Source: CAYVQE01 sp964454005
Lineage (GTDB): Bacteria; Myxococcota; B64-G9
Length of the DNA: 64,000 bases
Assembly (NCBI GenBank): GCA_964454005.1
Contig: CAYVQE010000014.1
Coordinates: 9,575-73,574, forward strand
Reading direction: 5' to 3'
Positions 57,201 to 64,000 of this stretch are shown here, in pieces; position 1 is the stretch's first letter, and each line of letters opens with the position of its first letter. The notes beneath the pieces are model-generated. The model was not told the DNA's origin and ran no database searches. It was given only the letters and a program-made list of their open reading frames with translations. A program made the translations under genes and the position numbers.

Positions 57201-57888
57201 GGAGGCCGGCCGGGCCGACAAGTTGCGCCACCAGCTCGAGCGCATGGGCGACGTCAACCCGCACGCGGTCGAGCAGTACGAGCAGCTCGAGCAGCGCCAC
57301 ACCTTCCTCAGCGGCCAGAGCGAGGACTTGGAAGCCGCGCTGGAGAAGCTGCAAAAGGTCATCCAGAAGATCAACCGCACCAGCCGCAAGCGCTTCCGCG
57401 AGGCCTTCGACGCCATCGACGAGAAGTTCCGGGCGGTGTTCCCGCGGCTGTTCCGCGGCGGCCGCGCCCACCTGGTGTTGGACGAAGAGCAGGATCTGCT
57501 CGAGGCCGGGGTGGACATCGTGGCCCAGCCGCCGGGCAAGAAGCTGCAGAACATCGAGCTGCTGTCGGGCGGTGAGAAGGCGCTGACCGCGGTGGCGCTG
57601 CTGTTCTCGATCTTTTTGATCAAGCCCACCCCCTTCTGCCTACTCGACGAGGTGGACGCCCCGCTCGACGACGCCAACATCGAGCTCTTCAACCTGATGG
57701 TCAAGGAGATGGCGTCCGGCAGCCAGTTCATCCTGATCACCCACAACAAGCGCACCATGGAGATGCTCGACCGGCTCTACGGCATCACCATGGAGGAGCC
57801 GGGCATCTCGACCATCGTCACGGTCGAGCTCGGCAGCGATTCGAACGACGGCGAATCGCAGCCGGAGCAGTTGCGCCAGGCCGGGTGA
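54277..57888 (+). CDS. smc: Chromosome partition protein SMC
   Basis: 1203 residues, GTG 54277 after CGGAGTGAG. Walker A GPNGCGKSN, N-terminal MRIRKLDIFGFKSF, long coiled coils with a hinge around VVGLVADILRAPPRYETAV and GVLTGGSLEG, and C-terminal signature LLSGGEKAL with Walker B FCLLDEVDAPLDD. ATP-dependent chromosome condensation and segregation, with ScpA and ScpB (not in window). Confidence 0.97.
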   Translation: MRIRKLDIFGFKSFMERTRLRFDDGITGIVGPNGCGKSNVVDAIRWVMGEQSSRMLRGKAMEDVIFAGSESKPPMGMAEVEITFENDGRNVPPDYAGYKFISVGRRLFRSGESEYLINRTPCRLLDVHELFMGTGVGTRAYSIIGQGQIGLLVSQKPAERRSLIEEAAGVSKYRARKRTAERKMEYTRQNLLRVDDVVQEIKRNMGSLKRQARKAARYHKLRDRLREIELHAASHQYLEMQAVQRHLGHKRADLADAGAGLQSRLAGLDSDVEQNRTRLLEDDRQLGELQEQLLSTDNQIKLNEQNIEFLSREIEGLSSRSQEAADEIRALKQQHKQLQTEISDADGELADLAEVADNAAGRLAEREQLHREQSERVEQLERAVDSDRQDQLRQREQAAELRSRLANLEQRLTELEGRQAQARAERKSLREQKSALESEKADQTRRLDQLRQLHLQLVERREFEENSLVEVRSQVAENDARAMALREEIGNRRSRLESLEQIERNYEGCLHGVRQVMQHAEQSGEHSQVVGLVADILRAPPRYETAVQAVLGERLQGVVVQSQQSGLAALDYLKHEAEGRSSFIPLDLRDAAIGNEAEAVGGQGVIGPMARLVDFEPQHDRVVRYLLGDVVVVEDLSSALSLWSANGHRATLVTIDGEVLEPQGVLTGGSLEGPGTHLLESKREIRELQEKLVGLEADYRMAQDRQGKLKMQNANLTTSIDELRQGSHDEEIRIVDLQKDLHHTDQGLESAADRIASLDAQLERLGEEHTRARDERDDIRETLERSGTDQLDLEERIRAQRSDLDQEKRVLAESSQQLTELKIQAAATGERQESARRNREHLVHTAADLEKRIERLHGDISSGNLKSVEGREKIEHSQEEVADLLAQRERQQTELGVRREAYEKLLAEVQQQDALVKQVRAEAEQTGDQLAATEMKLRELEMNLDHLCRDVRRNHKVELVECLAAYHLLAPPGAEEAGRADKLRHQLERMGDVNPHAVEQYEQLEQRHTFLSGQSEDLEAALEKLQKVIQKINRTSRKRFREAFDAIDEKFRAVFPRLFRGGRAHLVLDEEQDLLEAGVDIVAQPPGKKLQNIELLSGGEKALTAVALLFSIFLIKPTPFCLLDEVDAPLDDANIELFNLMVKEMASGSQFILITHNKRTMEMLDRLYGITMEEPGISTIVTVELGSDSNDGESQPEQLRQAG

Positions 57889-57895
57889 GTCCGCC

Positions 57896-59639
57896 ATGAA
57901 CGATCGCATGCTGCTGCTGCTCGACAGCCTGTGGGCCGCCGACGCCGGCGAGGACTCGGGCGGCGACGTCTTCGCCATGGTGGTGCTGGGGCTGGTGCTG
58001 CTGTTCTTTTTGTGGCTGGTGATCGCGGTCGTCCGCAAGCTGACCAAACCGGCCGGCCGCATGGGCGAGGTCAAGGAGGACGAGGAGGAGGCCGCCCGCA
58101 CCGCCCGGCTGTGGGCCGAGGCCAAGCGGCGCCGCGGCGAGGAGGAAGAGGAAGAAGAAGAAGAAGAGGAACCCGAGGCGGAAGCCGAAGCGCCGGTCGA
58201 CATCCAGGCCGAGCTTATGAAAAAGGCCCGCGAGCGCCGCACCGAGCGCCGCGAGGCCGATCGGGCCGCCCGCGATGCCCGCCAGGCAGCCCTACGCGGC
58301 ATCGCCGACGAAGAGCCCGCCGTAGCCTCCGGCGAAGGCGCGGCCGAGCCACAGCCCGAGCCGGAGCCGGAACCCGGACCCGAGCCCGCGCCCGAACCTG
58401 AGGCCGAACCTGAGCCAACAACTGAAGCCGCGCCCGAGCCAGCAGCNNNNNNNNNNNNNNNNNNNNNNNNNNNNNNNNNNNNNNNNNNNNNNNNNNNNNN
58501 NNNNNNNNNNNNNNNNNNNNNNNNNNNNNNNNNNNNNNNNNNNNNNCGAGCCCAAGCCCGAGCCAGCAGCCGAGCCCAAGCCCGAGCCAGCAGCCGAGCC
58601 CAAGCCCGAGCCAGCAGCCGAGCCCGAGCCTGAACCAGCAGCCGAGCCCGAGCCGCCGCCTGCGCCGGAGGCTACGGCGGCCGAGCCGGAGCCTGAACCG
58701 CCGCCCGCGCCGGAAGCTGCGGCGGCCGAGGCGGAGCCGGCGCCGGAGCCCAAGTCGCTGGAGGAGGGGCTGGCCAAAACGCGCTCGGGCTTCGTGGCCC
58801 GGCTCAGCTCCATGTTCAGCCGCAAGCAGCTCGACGAGGACGAGATCGAAGAGATCGAAGAGATACTCTTCACCGCCGACATCGGCGTGCGCACCGCCCA
58901 GAAGCTGCTCGAGCTGATCGAAAAAGAGGTCGACGGCCGCGACCCGGCCGAGGTGCTGGCCGCGCTGCGCGAGCGCATCCGCGAGATGCTGGCCATCGAG
59001 GTCCGGCCGCTGGACTTCTCCGCCCACCAGCCGCTGGTGATCCTGATGGTCGGGGTCAACGGCACCGGCAAAACCACCACCATCGGCAAGTTGGCCCAGA
59101 AGCACGTCGCCCAGGGCCGCCAGGTGGTGCTGGCCGCGGCCGACACCTTCCGCGCCGCCGCGGTCGAGCAGCTGCAGGAGTGGGGCAAGCGCACCGGCGC
59201 GCAGGTCATCCGCGGCGCCGACCACGCCGACCCGGGCGCCGTGGTCTACGACGCCATCAGCGCCGCCAAGAGCAAGGGCGCCGAGCTGGTCATCGCCGAC
59301 ACCGCCGGCCGGCTGCACACCAAGGTCAACCTGGTCGAGGAGCTCAAAAAGATCCAGCGGGTGTGCAACAAGGCGATGGAGGGCGCCCCGCACGAGGTCT
59401 GGCTGGTGCTCGACGCCACCACCGGCCAGAACGCCATCAACCAGGCCAAGCATTTCCACAAGGCGCTCGATCTGACCGGCATCGTGCTGACCAAGCTCGA
59501 CGGCACCGCCAAGGGCGGCGTCATCATCGGCATCGCCGACACCTTCGGCATCCCGGTCCGCTACATCGGCATCGGCGAACAAGCCGCCGACCTACGCCCC
59601 TTCGACCCCGACGCCTTCGTAGCAGCCATGTTCTCCTGA
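57896..59639 (+). CDS. ftsY: Signal recognition particle receptor FtsY (100-N gap inside)
   Basis: ATG 57896 is 7 bases after smc. A membrane segment (VVLGLVLLFFLWLVIAVV), then an acidic Glu/Pro-rich A domain that contains tandem EPKPEPAA repeats and the 100-N gap. The frames on either side of the gap differ only because 100 is a placeholder; the true length is a multiple of 3. The NG domain has GVNGTGKTTT, DTFRAAA, DTAGRL and TKLDGTAKGG, the SRP-type GTPase motifs. It docks SRP-ribosome complexes at the membrane. Confidence 0.93.
58447..58546. other. Assembly gap (100 N) in repeat region
   Basis: Sits in the Glu/Pro-rich repeat of ftsY; the flanking sequence repeats GAGCCCAAGCCCGAGCC units, a likely cause of assembly collapse. 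Confidence 0.95.
58547..58640. repeat. 24-bp in-gene tandem repeat of ftsY
   Basis: About three and a half copies of a 24-base unit encoding EPKPEPAA follow the gap, drifting to EPEPEPAA. Similar codons precede the gap, so the true array is probably longer. Confidence 0.75.
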
Positions 59640-59682
59640 GCCCGATACCAAGGGCCCGGACGACACCACCGATCGAGCCCAT

Positions 59683-60705
59683 TCATGCGTCGATTTCGTT
59701 TCCCAATAAAAGAGCAATCTTCTCCCAGAAAAAGCTCAAGAACTTATGTATATTGGCTCGAAAATCCATTGCTTCCCTCACACACCTGAATCCCATTAAA
59801 GGAACACCATCCATTTGCGGAATACTTTCATCTCCACTCGGACCATCCAAACTAGACCCACCATAAAACCCGCAATATCCGCACCCGCTTCCGCAATAAC
59901 CGCTATAAACTCCACAATCATCAGAGCCATATCCGCCTCCAACCCAGCATGGCTCAGCGTTCTCGCTAAACTCGCTGATCACCAAAACCCATTCCATGAC
60001 GTTTCCACACATATCACACAGTCCGCTTGCGCTGACTCCTTTCGGCTTTGAGCAAACAGGCCAAGTAGAGCCAACTCCACAACCGTTCATATTCCCCCAC
60101 TCCAACCCCACAAACTCACGTACTTCAGATGCGGCTTCTTCCAGGCTACTATCTAGTTCCAGGATGGCCCTTTCGCAATTCGGTCTTTCGTCGCCCCAAG
60201 GATACTTCCATTTTTCTCCGTTTGTAAACTCCAATATCCATTGCTCAGGATTCGGAAGACGACCGCCTATCCACTCGCAAAACGAAATCGCATTTTCAAT
60301 ACCAACGCAGTTCATAGGATGCTCGTCTTTTGTTCCGACAGAATTTATATTGCACAGGGTATAACTTCTTGGTTCCACTGATGTTGCGTGACGTTTGCAA
60401 TTGCCTGATCTGATACAGGCTCGATACTGTGCGACTGTGATCTCAGTTCTTGTAAATAAAACATCAGCAGCTTTGCTATACACCCATTCAACTTCACCTC
60501 TACCCGTTTTTCTACTACATTTACCTCTTCCAGAATGATTGGCCTCATCTATTTCTGCCTCATCAAATCCATGCTCTTCCTTATTATCATCGAAAACAAT
60601 AAAACACGTAAATAAAGCTATAGTGCATATACATAGTGTGCTACCTCCAAGTCGAATGCCTTTTACTATTTCTCGCACTTGCACCTCTGGTATCCATCTC
60701 GCCAT
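59683..60705 (-). CDS. SUMF1/FGE-like lectin-fold protein, low GC
   Basis: About 340 residues with one N-terminal TM helix (LCICTIALFTCFIVF). The body matches the FGE-sulfatase (SUMF1) fold: TRTEITVAQYRACIRSGNC, CEWIGGRLPNPEQW, YPWGDERPNC, CDMCGNVMEW and a final GFRCVRE. Between these is a Gly/Tyr/Cys-rich loop from GGGYGSDDCGVYSGYCGSGC onward in place of the usual RGGSW core. Formylglycine-generating activity is doubtful; many such proteins are binding modules. Base composition is much lower in GC than the rest. Start uncertain: no clear ribosome binding site at ATG 60705, and a GTG codon inside PEVQVREIV is an alternative. Confidence 0.78.
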   Translation of the reverse strand: MARWIPEVQVREIVKGIRLGGSTLCICTIALFTCFIVFDDNKEEHGFDEAEIDEANHSGRGKCSRKTGRGEVEWVYSKAADVLFTRTEITVAQYRACIRSGNCKRHATSVEPRSYTLCNINSVGTKDEHPMNCVGIENAISFCEWIGGRLPNPEQWILEFTNGEKWKYPWGDERPNCERAILELDSSLEEAASEVREFVGLEWGNMNGCGVGSTWPVCSKPKGVSASGLCDMCGNVMEWVLVISEFSENAEPCWVGGGYGSDDCGVYSGYCGSGCGYCGFYGGSSLDGPSGDESIPQMDGVPLMGFRCVREAMDFRANIHKFLSFFWEKIALLLGNEIDA

Positions 60706-60950
60706 TTTACAAGTACAGCCACAAACAATCCATCAACAGACTCCAGAGAGGGCAGGCCGACGACTGCGACGACGACAAGGCCGCCGACTGATTTTTCGCC
60801 AATATGATACCAATTTCCATTTGGATCTGAGTATGGATAGATACTCCAGCCACTCTCAACATACCTGGCCCATCTGGATAGATATCTCCGTTCGTAGTAA
60901 ACATCTATTGAATCGGTTGACAGAACAACCTTTGTCCGCAATGAGGGCAC
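60666..60950 (-). CDS. Doubtful small ORF (94 aa)
   Basis: GTG 60950 to a stop at 60666, overlapping the start of the SUMF1-like gene by 40 bases. The sequence has a plausible middle (ARYVESGWSIYPYSDPNGN) and no known motif. A different frame (60707-60904, ATG right after a stop) is equally possible, so this is a weak call. Confidence 0.28.
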   Translation of the reverse strand: MPSLRTKVVLSTDSIDVYYERRYLSRWARYVESGWSIYPYSDPNGNWYHIGEKSVGGLVVVAVVGLPSLESVDGLFVAVLVKWRDGYQRCKCEK

Positions 60951-60957
60951 TTGTAAT
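60904..60957 (-). pseudogene. C-terminal remnant with zinc-finger-like motif
   Basis: Reading leftward from the GC junction, the frame YYKCPHCGQRLFCQPIQ ends at TAG 60904-60906. CxxC followed by another Cys looks like the end of a zinc-binding protein whose 5' part is missing at the junction near 60957. A similar YNCERCG motif occurs in the gene at 63338. Confidence 0.35.
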
Positions 60958-60960
60958 AAT

Positions 60961-61050
60961 GCCGAGTCGCTGGAGCTGGCCCACCAGGCCGAGTTCGACT
61001 CGGTCGGCTACAACCACGTCGCCGAGGCCAGGAGGCGGCTGTGGCCGTAG
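60961..61050 (+). pseudogene. 3' remnant of a high-GC gene cut at junction
   Basis: High-GC frame AESLELAHQAEFDSVGYNHV and on to ARRRLWP, ending at TAG 61048-61050. There is no start in the low-GC sequence to its left, so it is the tail of a gene truncated at about 60957. Its stop overlaps the next start by 10 bases. Family not recognised. Confidence 0.45.
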
Positions 61051-61943
61051 ACGCACGCGGCGGCGAGCCGGCCCTGCTGCCCGTCGCGGCTCCGGCCGAG
61101 ATCGCGTCCGAGCCCGCCGAGCACTGCTGGCTCGTTCAGAGCCTGTGGACGCGCTCGGCCGTCGGCGTGCTCGGCGGCGCTCCCAAGTCTTGCAAGTCAT
61201 GGCTGGGGCTGGACATGGCGGTGAGCGTCTCATCGGCCACCGCCTGTCTGGGCCGGTTGCGCATCGACCGGTCTGGCCCAGCGTTGATCTACCTGGCCGA
61301 GGACTCGCCGGCGATGGTCCGCGCTCGCATCGAGGCCATCTGCGCTCACCGCCACCTCGACCTCGCCGCGCTCGACCTCAAGCTCATCACCGCACCCGCG
61401 CTCAGGCTCGACCTGCTCGGCTACCTGCGCGAGCTTCAGCGCCGCCACGACCTGGCCGTGATCCTGGTCCACCACACCAGCAAGAAGCACCGCGCCCGGC
61501 CAGGCCTGGCGCTTCGTGGCTCGTCCGACATCCACGCCTTCGGCGACTCCAACCTCTACCTCGCCCGCAAGGACGACAAGCTCACCCTGACCATCGAGCA
61601 CCGCGCCGCAGCCAGCCCAGAGCCGCTGACCCTGCAGCTCGTCTCCCGCCCCGACGGTTCTGCTACCCACCTCGAGATCGCCTCCAGCACAAGCGCTGAT
61701 GACAAACCTGTAGATCAGCCGCCTCCTCTCGCAGACCAAGTCGTCGCCCTGCTGGCCAAGACGTCCACGCCTCTCTACCGTGCCCGTCTGCGCGCAGAAC
61801 TCAGGGTCAACAACCATCGTCTCGGCCAAGCGCTGGCCTCGCTCGAGCGCGCCGGCACGATCGTGCGCACCGACCAGGGCTGGTTCCTTCGCTCACCAGC
61901 GACCGCCAAGCCCGATCCCCACCAGCTCCAGCTGACCGGGTAG
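61041..61943 (+). CDS. RepA/AAA_25-like ATPase, apparently internally deleted
   Basis: 300 residues, GTG 61041 behind AGGAGG. A Walker A of RepA/KaiC type is seen in GGAPKSCKSWLGL, and LIYLAEDS is a further family motif. The later VILVHHTSKKH and LRGSSDIHAFGDSNLYL blocks are typical of the AAA_25 family in integrated elements. From ALRLD the sequence jumps straight to LLGYLRELQRRHDL; relatives that I remember carry about 45-50 residues there including a Walker B LVLDPxxRLHR. If correct, the protein is catalytically dead. The C-terminal region is helix-turn-helix-like. Confidence 0.72.
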   Translation: MAVDARGGEPALLPVAAPAEIASEPAEHCWLVQSLWTRSAVGVLGGAPKSCKSWLGLDMAVSVSSATACLGRLRIDRSGPALIYLAEDSPAMVRARIEAICAHRHLDLAALDLKLITAPALRLDLLGYLRELQRRHDLAVILVHHTSKKHRARPGLALRGSSDIHAFGDSNLYLARKDDKLTLTIEHRAAASPEPLTLQLVSRPDGSATHLEIASSTSADDKPVDQPPPLADQVVALLAKTSTPLYRARLRAELRVNNHRLGQALASLERAGTIVRTDQGWFLRSPATAKPDPHQLQLTG

Positions 61944-62224
61944 CACGTCCACGTTCCGCGTTCCGGCGTTCCGCACATAGGGGGTCGCCCAGAACGCTCC
62001 TTCGGAACGCGCACCCCTCAGGCCGGCCGCCCCAGACCGCAGGCGGGCAATATGCGCCACCCTCACAGGTGGCGCGCCCGCCGGAGGTCCCGACGTCATG
62101 CCGTAGCCATCAGCCGGCCGGCCGGCGTCAAACCCAACCATCTCCCCAATGCCGTCACGCAACCTCACTGCCACCTTCTATGCAACGAGCGCTGTCAGTG
62201 GGCATGCAACGCAACAGCAACGCG
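61944..62224. other. Intergenic stretch with GCGTTCC repeats
   Basis: No convincing gene. GTTCCG occurs three times at 61954, 61961 and 61969, and GGAACGC (62004-62010) and AGAACGC (61991-61997) are inverted copies. Clustered short repeats next to a RepA-like gene could be iterons of a replication origin or an operator. A further GC-rich palindromic area (CACAGGTGGCGCG near 62063) follows. Confidence 0.5.
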
Positions 62225-63220
62225 CTACGGAAGTGGGTCGGAATACGGAAAAGGATCATCCTTCGATATCGCAACCCTCGCATTTGCAGAGTATAGCCTC
62301 CGGGAATCTATTAATGTTGCCTTAGTCACATCACCACTCCGGCCGCTCACACTTTTGAAATACAAGCTTGATTCATCAAAATATCCTAGCTTATAGCAAC
62401 ACCAAGCGCTCATATAAATCGCATAATTCCTTGGTCCAAAAAAACTCCTCGTCTTGTTTATATCTTGAATTAGCATGTCATACCAAATATAAGCTTCATA
62501 CCATTTTCTCTGATAAAACGCCAGTTCAGCTTTGGCTAATATCACAATTTCAAATCCACGCTGATGGCTCAATATATTTTTGTCATATTTATCTATAATC
62601 TTTTCAACAAGAGTTCTCATGCCACGGGTTAAAAAGTAGCCAAGCAAAGCAGATTCAATCGTCTTTTTGAGCCGAGCATTATCTATTTTCTTTTTCTTTA
62701 GCTTCACGAATAGCGACATTGCATATTCATGCAGCGAATAAAAACCCTGACGACGTCTTTCTTCGTTAAAAAACATTACTTTCCACAAGTCGTGCATTAT
62801 GCTTCCACTGTATAGGTAGGTTTCCCTTTCCGCTTCTCTCTGCAAATAGCAAAAGCTATAATAATGGTCTACCGCCTTGGCTTCAAAACTTTCTTCTTCT
62901 TTATTGTTACCCCTGTTGCCAATTTCATTCAGTAATTTGTCTTTGATTTCTTCACAATCTGTAAATGCCGTAAACTGTCTTGGAGGAATCGGCCCTCGGT
63001 ATGATGGAGATTCCATCTTTCTATCTAAGTAATCGAACCCATAAAAATATTTATCTCTTTTTTGTAAAAATCTATTCAAGTTTCCCAATCTACTGACCGA
63101 CAGTTTTCCTATGTTTTCCCATATCACTTTTTTCTCTAGTTCTTTGTCACTAGCGACTCCAGAGCTGCAAGTCAACAAGGACAACAAAACAACAGATGCG
63201 TATTCTGCTTTTCTATTCAT
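62225..63220 (-). CDS. Low-GC exported protein, TPR-like
   Basis: 331 residues, ATG 63220 behind GGAGGAG. Hydrophobic N-terminus VVLLSLLTCSSG with a possible lipobox LLTC. The remainder is helical and Lys/Tyr-rich with tetratricopeptide-like spacing in the second half (ILAKAELAFYQRKWYEAYIW, YMSAWCCYKLGYFDESSLYF). Much lower GC than the core. No specific function assigned. Confidence 0.75.
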   Translation of the reverse strand: MNRKAEYASVVLLSLLTCSSGVASDKELEKKVIWENIGKLSVSRLGNLNRFLQKRDKYFYGFDYLDRKMESPSYRGPIPPRQFTAFTDCEEIKDKLLNEIGNRGNNKEEESFEAKAVDHYYSFCYLQREAERETYLYSGSIMHDLWKVMFFNEERRRQGFYSLHEYAMSLFVKLKKKKIDNARLKKTIESALLGYFLTRGMRTLVEKIIDKYDKNILSHQRGFEIVILAKAELAFYQRKWYEAYIWYDMLIQDINKTRSFFGPRNYAIYMSAWCCYKLGYFDESSLYFKSVSGRSGDVTKATLIDSRRLYSANARVAISKDDPFPYSDPLP

Positions 63221-63337
63221 ATTTTTACTTCCACTCCTCCATCATTATGGATTTGTAGCATAAAGGCGCCATGCCTTGCTTATGACATACCCAGCTTGAA
63301 TTCCAATGAGATTTTAATAACAATATGAACTCCCTTT

Positions 63338-64000
63338 TTATTGATTTTTTAGACAATGATTTTTTGCCCCTTCAGCACTAGTATCAATATCCCAATCCTC
63401 GGGAGATGAAGTCTCGGGATAGATACTTTCTCCTTCTTCGATAAGAATAAGCTTCCTCGTTATTTCTGCAATCTTTATGTACTCCAGTTTCTTGATTGAA
63501 TCCCTTGAGAGAAAAATGTTTTTGCCACATCGCTCACAATTATATTGGTGATATCCTCTTGGGTAAATATTAAAGCACGATGTTTTATCTCGTTTTTTTA
63601 AGCCTTCATCAGCTTTGGCTACATTGATAAACCTCTTATCGTCATAAGTGCCATATTCAGCTGGACATTCGGCATTTTTGGACACTTCTCCTGGACAAAG
63701 CTCTAGATTCATCTTTTCATAGTTTTCACGTATTGCATTTTTTAAATCTATCACTTCTCCTGAATCAGAGAACCATACCCATGGAGTTGAATAGGATATT
63801 TCTTCCAGCGTTCCAGAAGGATAATCACACCTGACATTTTGGTCAGAATCGACTATCCTGAAGTCAATAGGATGTGCGCATATAGAAAAATCAATCGTTG
63901 CATCCGGAGCCCCGCTGCTTTCTCCGCAATACGCAGAAATTTTTATCTTGTCTTTTGGATTCTCGGTTTGCTGAATTCCTTTTATCGGAAAAATCGCTTT
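63338..64000 (-). CDS. Low-GC unknown protein, 5' end outside the window
   Basis: The frame is open without a stop from 63338 to the right edge, longer than the GTG at 63754 would suggest. Upstream residues include IKISAYCGESSGAPDATIDF and STPWVWFSDSG, so the start lies beyond 64000. The C-terminal half has YNCERCGKNIF, a possible zinc-binding pair, and several other cysteines. The family is not recognised. Confidence 0.7.
   Translation of the reverse strand, partial: KAIFPIKGIQQTENPKDKIKISAYCGESSGAPDATIDFSICAHPIDFRIVDSDQNVRCDYPSGTLEEISYSTPWVWFSDSGEVIDLKNAIRENYEKMNLELCPGEVSKNAECPAEYGTYDDKRFINVAKADEGLKKRDKTSCFNIYPRGYHQYNCERCGKNIFLSRDSIKKLEYIKIAEITRKLILIEEGESIYPETSSPEDWDIDTSAEGAKNHCLKNQ

Larger units (their letters stand above)
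59640..64000. mobile_element. Low-GC accessory region
   Basis: From about 59,690 to 60,957 and again from about 62,220 onward the sequence is AT-rich and carries minus-strand genes of unusual composition. Between lies a high-GC fragment with a RepA-like gene. Broken genes at the 60,957 junction indicate past recombination. No integrase, tRNA or direct repeats were found to define ends. Confidence 0.6.

Noticed and set aside
63338..63754. A complete 138-codon gene starting at GTG 63754
   Set aside because: The frame stays open without a stop up to the window end and the upstream residues look like protein, so it is a 5'-truncated longer gene.

Overview
The window looks like one contig of a high-GC bacterium of the Myxococcota / deltaproteobacterial kind. 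This is an inference from several features: numerous cysteine-rich lipoproteins, a MYXO-CTERM-like sorting tail, a lipoprotein with an AgmX/TonB-like C-terminus, DUF-type choice-of-anchor (ASH) and IPT/TIG surface proteins, and a selenocysteine-containing HesB-like protein. Three runs of N (26742-26751, 34468-34477, 58447-58546) interrupt genes and make their reading frames appear to jump.

Layout. 1-6442: envelope genes (a truncated DUF3347-like copper-type protein, an esterase, a propeller-transglutaminase, a cell-wall amidase fused to a TolB-like propeller, a small lipoprotein). 6443-8795: a repeat-rich patch around a REP-associated tyrosine transposase. 8796-16111: DNA-repair enzymes, with a PD-(D/E)XK-DinG nuclease-helicase facing a SbcD-like phosphoesterase plus YhaN/SbcC-like ATPase pair. 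16137-19944: small proteins and two lipoproteins. 19957-24911: housekeeping genes clpX, purM, an FAD oxidoreductase and rpmB. 24912-25569: a non-coding stretch with a candidate small RNA, a dyad operator and a promoter. 25570-30653: zinc-ribbon protein, CPBP protease, SpoIID-like protein, PpiC-like lipoprotein and malic enzyme. 30868-41498: a probable operon of surface lipoproteins (vWA, ASH/PKD, EGF-like Cys-rich, IPT/TIG, two tandem-duplicate Cys-rich proteins), a HEAT-repeat protein and a HAMP membrane protein, behind a strong promoter. 41517-53120: YgiQ radical SAM, ankyrin lipoprotein, AgmX-like lipoprotein, DAC (diadenylate cyclase) domain protein, the Sec-HesB gene, a Cys-rich lipoprotein, 2,4-dienoyl-CoA reductase and a membrane protein. 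53253-59639: TPR protein, smc and ftsY. 59640-64000: a low-GC, AT-rich accessory region with a SUMF1-like protein and two unknown secreted proteins, split by a high-GC fragment carrying a RepA-like ATPase that seems to have lost its Walker B segment.

Regulation. Sigma-70-like promoters can be read by eye before many genes (-35 TTGNNN, 17-bp spacer, -10 often TAGNNT). Three genes (purM, the DAC gene, the TPR gene) have the -10 only 6-9 bases before ATG and no ribosome binding site, so they are probably leaderless. The most notable item is the HesB/IscA-like gene at 48905-49219: an in-frame TGA replaces the first conserved cysteine and is followed by a perfect 7-bp stem-loop at bacterial SECIS distance, so a standard gene caller would split or truncate it.
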